Shown: in pieces, positions 62,471 through 64,000 of the stretch
How the letters are laid out: every line of letters starts with the position of its first letter
Position numbering within the stretch: the first letter of the stretch is position 1
Notes under the pieces: generated by a model
Seen by the model: only the letters and a program-made list of their open reading frames with translations
What the model was told of the DNA's origin: nothing
Database searches by the model: none
Position numbers and translations under genes: made by a program
DNA from: an uncultured Collinsella sp.
Lineage (GTDB): Bacteria > Actinomycetota > Coriobacteriia > Coriobacteriales > Coriobacteriaceae
Assembly (NCBI GenBank): GCA_902470815.1
Contig: CABRHS010000005.1
Span: 61,829 to 125,828, forward strand
Length of the DNA stretch: 64,000 nt
Direction of reading: 5' to 3'

Positions 62471-63868
62471 ATGGGCGCGATAATTCGATTTGGGACAGAT
62501 GGTTGGCGGGCTCGACGGGACGGTGATTTCACCGCGGACAACGTCGTGCGCATCGCGGACGCGACGGGTTCGCTTTGGGCCGGAGAGGCGCCTGGGGCCC
62601 GAGTGTACGTGGGATATGATACACGCCTCGGCGCAGGGGAGTATGCTCGGCTTGCGGGTGAGGTCCTCGCCTCCCATGGGTTGGCCGTTGCGGTTTCGGA
62701 CCGGTACGTCCCCACTCCCGCCCTTTCCTGGGCGGTCGCGCGCGACGAGCGGGCAATCGGTGGGCTTATGGTCACCGGGTCCCACAGCCCAAATGACTAT
62801 CAGGGGATAAAGCTCCGGATGGCAGACGGGGGCGTGGGGCCGGGTGATTTTTACGAGGAGCTACAGCTCCTGATCGAGCCGGATCCGACAGACGCTCGCG
62901 GCGCAATCGAGCGAATCGACTTTCTGTCCCCGTATCTAGACAACCTGTATACGTTGGTGGATGCCCAGAAGATCAGCGGGGCTGCCCTTCGTGTGGTGTA
63001 TGACCCGCTGTACGGATCGGCGAGCAGGTACTTCGCGGATCTGCTGCGCTCCATGGGCGTTGGCGTTACCGAGATACACGGCGCTCCAGACGAGGGGACG
63101 GACGAGACGCATCCTGAGCCCGTCGAGCCGTGGGTGGATGATTGCGAGCGGGCGGTAATCGAGATCGGCGCGGGGGCCGGCCTATTGAACGATGGAGACG
63201 GAGACAGGGTGGGGGCCGTTGACGAGCGCGGCCGTTACGTCAATCCGCAGAAGCTCATCGCGATAATACTGGGCCACCTTAGACTCAACAAGGGATGGAC
63301 TGGTCGAGTGGTCTTGAACCTCTCGTCGTCGATATTGACCAGGCGCGTTGCGAAGGAACTTGGCTGCAAGCTGTCCATCAAGCCGGTTGGCTTCAACTAT
63401 ATATATACAGAGATGAGAAAGCGGGATGTTCTGCTGGGTGGAGGAGAAGCCGGCGGGATGGGGTTCGCGCATCATATTCCGGAGCGAGACGGGTTATTGG
63501 CAAATCTGCTGATATGTGAGGCTATGGCCGAGACCGGAAAGACCCTTGGGGAGCTTGTCGACGAGCTTGAAGCGCGTTATGGACGATTTCACTATGCACG
63601 CCGCGACCTCCGTGTTGATCCAGAGGTGATCGAGATGCTTCGCACCGTGCTGCCTGGGCTGAACCCGCCCGTAGTGGCGGGGAGAGTGCCTGTGGCGGTA
63701 AGTCATATGGATGGACTGCGCTTTGAATTCAATGATGAGTCGTGGCTGCTTTTGCGGCCCTCGGGAAAAGAGCCCGTGGTGCGAGTATATGCCGAGGCGG
63801 CGACCATAGAGCTGAGGGACGAGCTTCTTGAGGCGGGCATAGGTCTTGCCCGGGGGGAATTTACTTAA
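62471..63868 (+). CDS. Phosphoglucomutase/phosphomannomutase family protein
   Basis: The 465-aa alpha-D-phosphohexomutase shifts phosphate between C1 and C6 of sugars. The phosphoserine is Ser104 in TGSHSPND, the Mg loop is DGDGDR at 241-246, the sugar loop is GGGEAGGMGF followed by HIPERDG, and the C-terminal phosphate loop is RPSGKEPVVR. The HIPERDG variant is of the PGM/PMM type rather than GlmM, whose loop is GGEQSG. ATG at 62471 follows GAGGGG; an in-frame GTG lies at 62459. Several AUA codons near residues 315-320 are unlike the neighbours, hinting at a different history. Substrate uncertain. Confidence 0.88.
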   Translation: MGAIIRFGTDGWRARRDGDFTADNVVRIADATGSLWAGEAPGARVYVGYDTRLGAGEYARLAGEVLASHGLAVAVSDRYVPTPALSWAVARDERAIGGLMVTGSHSPNDYQGIKLRMADGGVGPGDFYEELQLLIEPDPTDARGAIERIDFLSPYLDNLYTLVDAQKISGAALRVVYDPLYGSASRYFADLLRSMGVGVTEIHGAPDEGTDETHPEPVEPWVDDCERAVIEIGAGAGLLNDGDGDRVGAVDERGRYVNPQKLIAIILGHLRLNKGWTGRVVLNLSSSILTRRVAKELGCKLSIKPVGFNYIYTEMRKRDVLLGGGEAGGMGFAHHIPERDGLLANLLICEAMAETGKTLGELVDELEARYGRFHYARRDLRVDPEVIEMLRTVLPGLNPPVVAGRVPVAVSHMDGLRFEFNDESWLLLRPSGKEPVVRVYAEAATIELRDELLEAGIGLARGEFT

Positions 63869-64000
63869 TCGACAGTTCGGCAGACGAGGTAGATCGGTCG
63901 GTAACCGGTCAAGGACCACAATATATAGTACTAGGAGATCTGATCGCCCGCCCATATGTGTGCGGAATGTGGAGACGCAAATAGTCGCCCGCGGGGCCCG
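63869..64000. other. Gene-free end of the window
   Basis: The last 132 bp are unusually AT-rich in the middle (ACAATATATAGTACTAGG). No gene, tRNA or clear terminator is visible; a promoter for a gene beyond the window is possible. Confidence 0.4.

Overview
The window is a 64 kb piece of a GC-rich chromosome that spans the replication origin. It reads as a Coriobacteriia genome, most likely Collinsella or a close relative. Grounds: rnpA-rpmH lie on one side of dnaA-dnaN-recF-dciA-gyrB-gyrA; codon use strongly favours G/C in third position; and there is a tungsten-type aldehyde:ferredoxin oxidoreductase operon, several Tat-exported proteins, a sortase-anchored surface protein and a V-free F-type ATP synthase. 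The genus is an inference from gene content, not from rRNA, which is absent here. No insertion sequence, prophage, CRISPR array or rRNA operon is visible.

Layout. (1) 1-11.8 kb: origin and replication block. rnpA (partial) and rpmH run leftward. A DnaA-box cluster follows, then a gene for a GHKL-ATPase/winged-helix protein, dnaA, a second DnaA-box/AT-rich region with a DnaA-trio-like motif, and dnaN-recF-dciA, gyrB and gyrA. The origin therefore looks bipartite. (2) 11.9-18.2 kb: a GH3 glycosidase, then leftward bifunctional nuclease and DUF4012 genes, and a VanZ-like membrane protein. (3) 18.2-21.1 kb: tRNA-Ile and tRNA-Ala, a small hypothetical gene and typA. (4) 21.1-26.4 kb: a redox island with an unrecognised 246-aa protein, an atypical NifU/IscU-like scaffold, a Tat-exported four-cluster Fe-S protein, an AOR-family enzyme and a membrane-anchored five-heme cytochrome. 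(5) 26.5-32.7 kb: a TSCPD protein, a Tat lipoprotein, an OmpR-type response regulator with its sensor kinase, a small membrane protein and an M29 aminopeptidase. (6) 32.7-39.8 kb: tRNA-Lys, carAB, tRNA-Gly and purB. (7) 40-43 kb: a large LAQTG surface protein. (8) 43-50.7 kb: prfA and prmC (release factor 1 and its methylase), a PatB-type lyase, tsaC, glpK, rpiB and upp. (9) 51-58 kb: the complete atpIBEFHAGDC operon. (10) 58-63.9 kb: murA, an LCP-family cell-wall ligase, pepT, a DtxR-family regulator and a phosphohexomutase.

Non-coding signals. Clear sigma-70-type promoters precede rpmH, gyrB, tRNA-Ile, the surface protein, prfA and the atp operon. A recurring TACAATACCGC start signal precedes typA, tRNA-Lys and carA. 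Many hairpin-plus-T-run terminators are present. REPIN-like inverted repeats sit between gyrB and gyrA, with related copies after the surface protein and beside the two-component system. A 31-bp-period repeat lies upstream of purB.

Best leads: the oriC-linked GHKL/winged-helix protein inside a bipartite origin; the AOR operon, which appears to link an exported Fe-S protein to a multiheme cytochrome and carries three inverted repeats in its leader; and the prfA locus, where a strong promoter and Shine-Dalgarno sequence drive an 8-codon leader ORF that stops at UAG, one of the codons RF1 itself reads.
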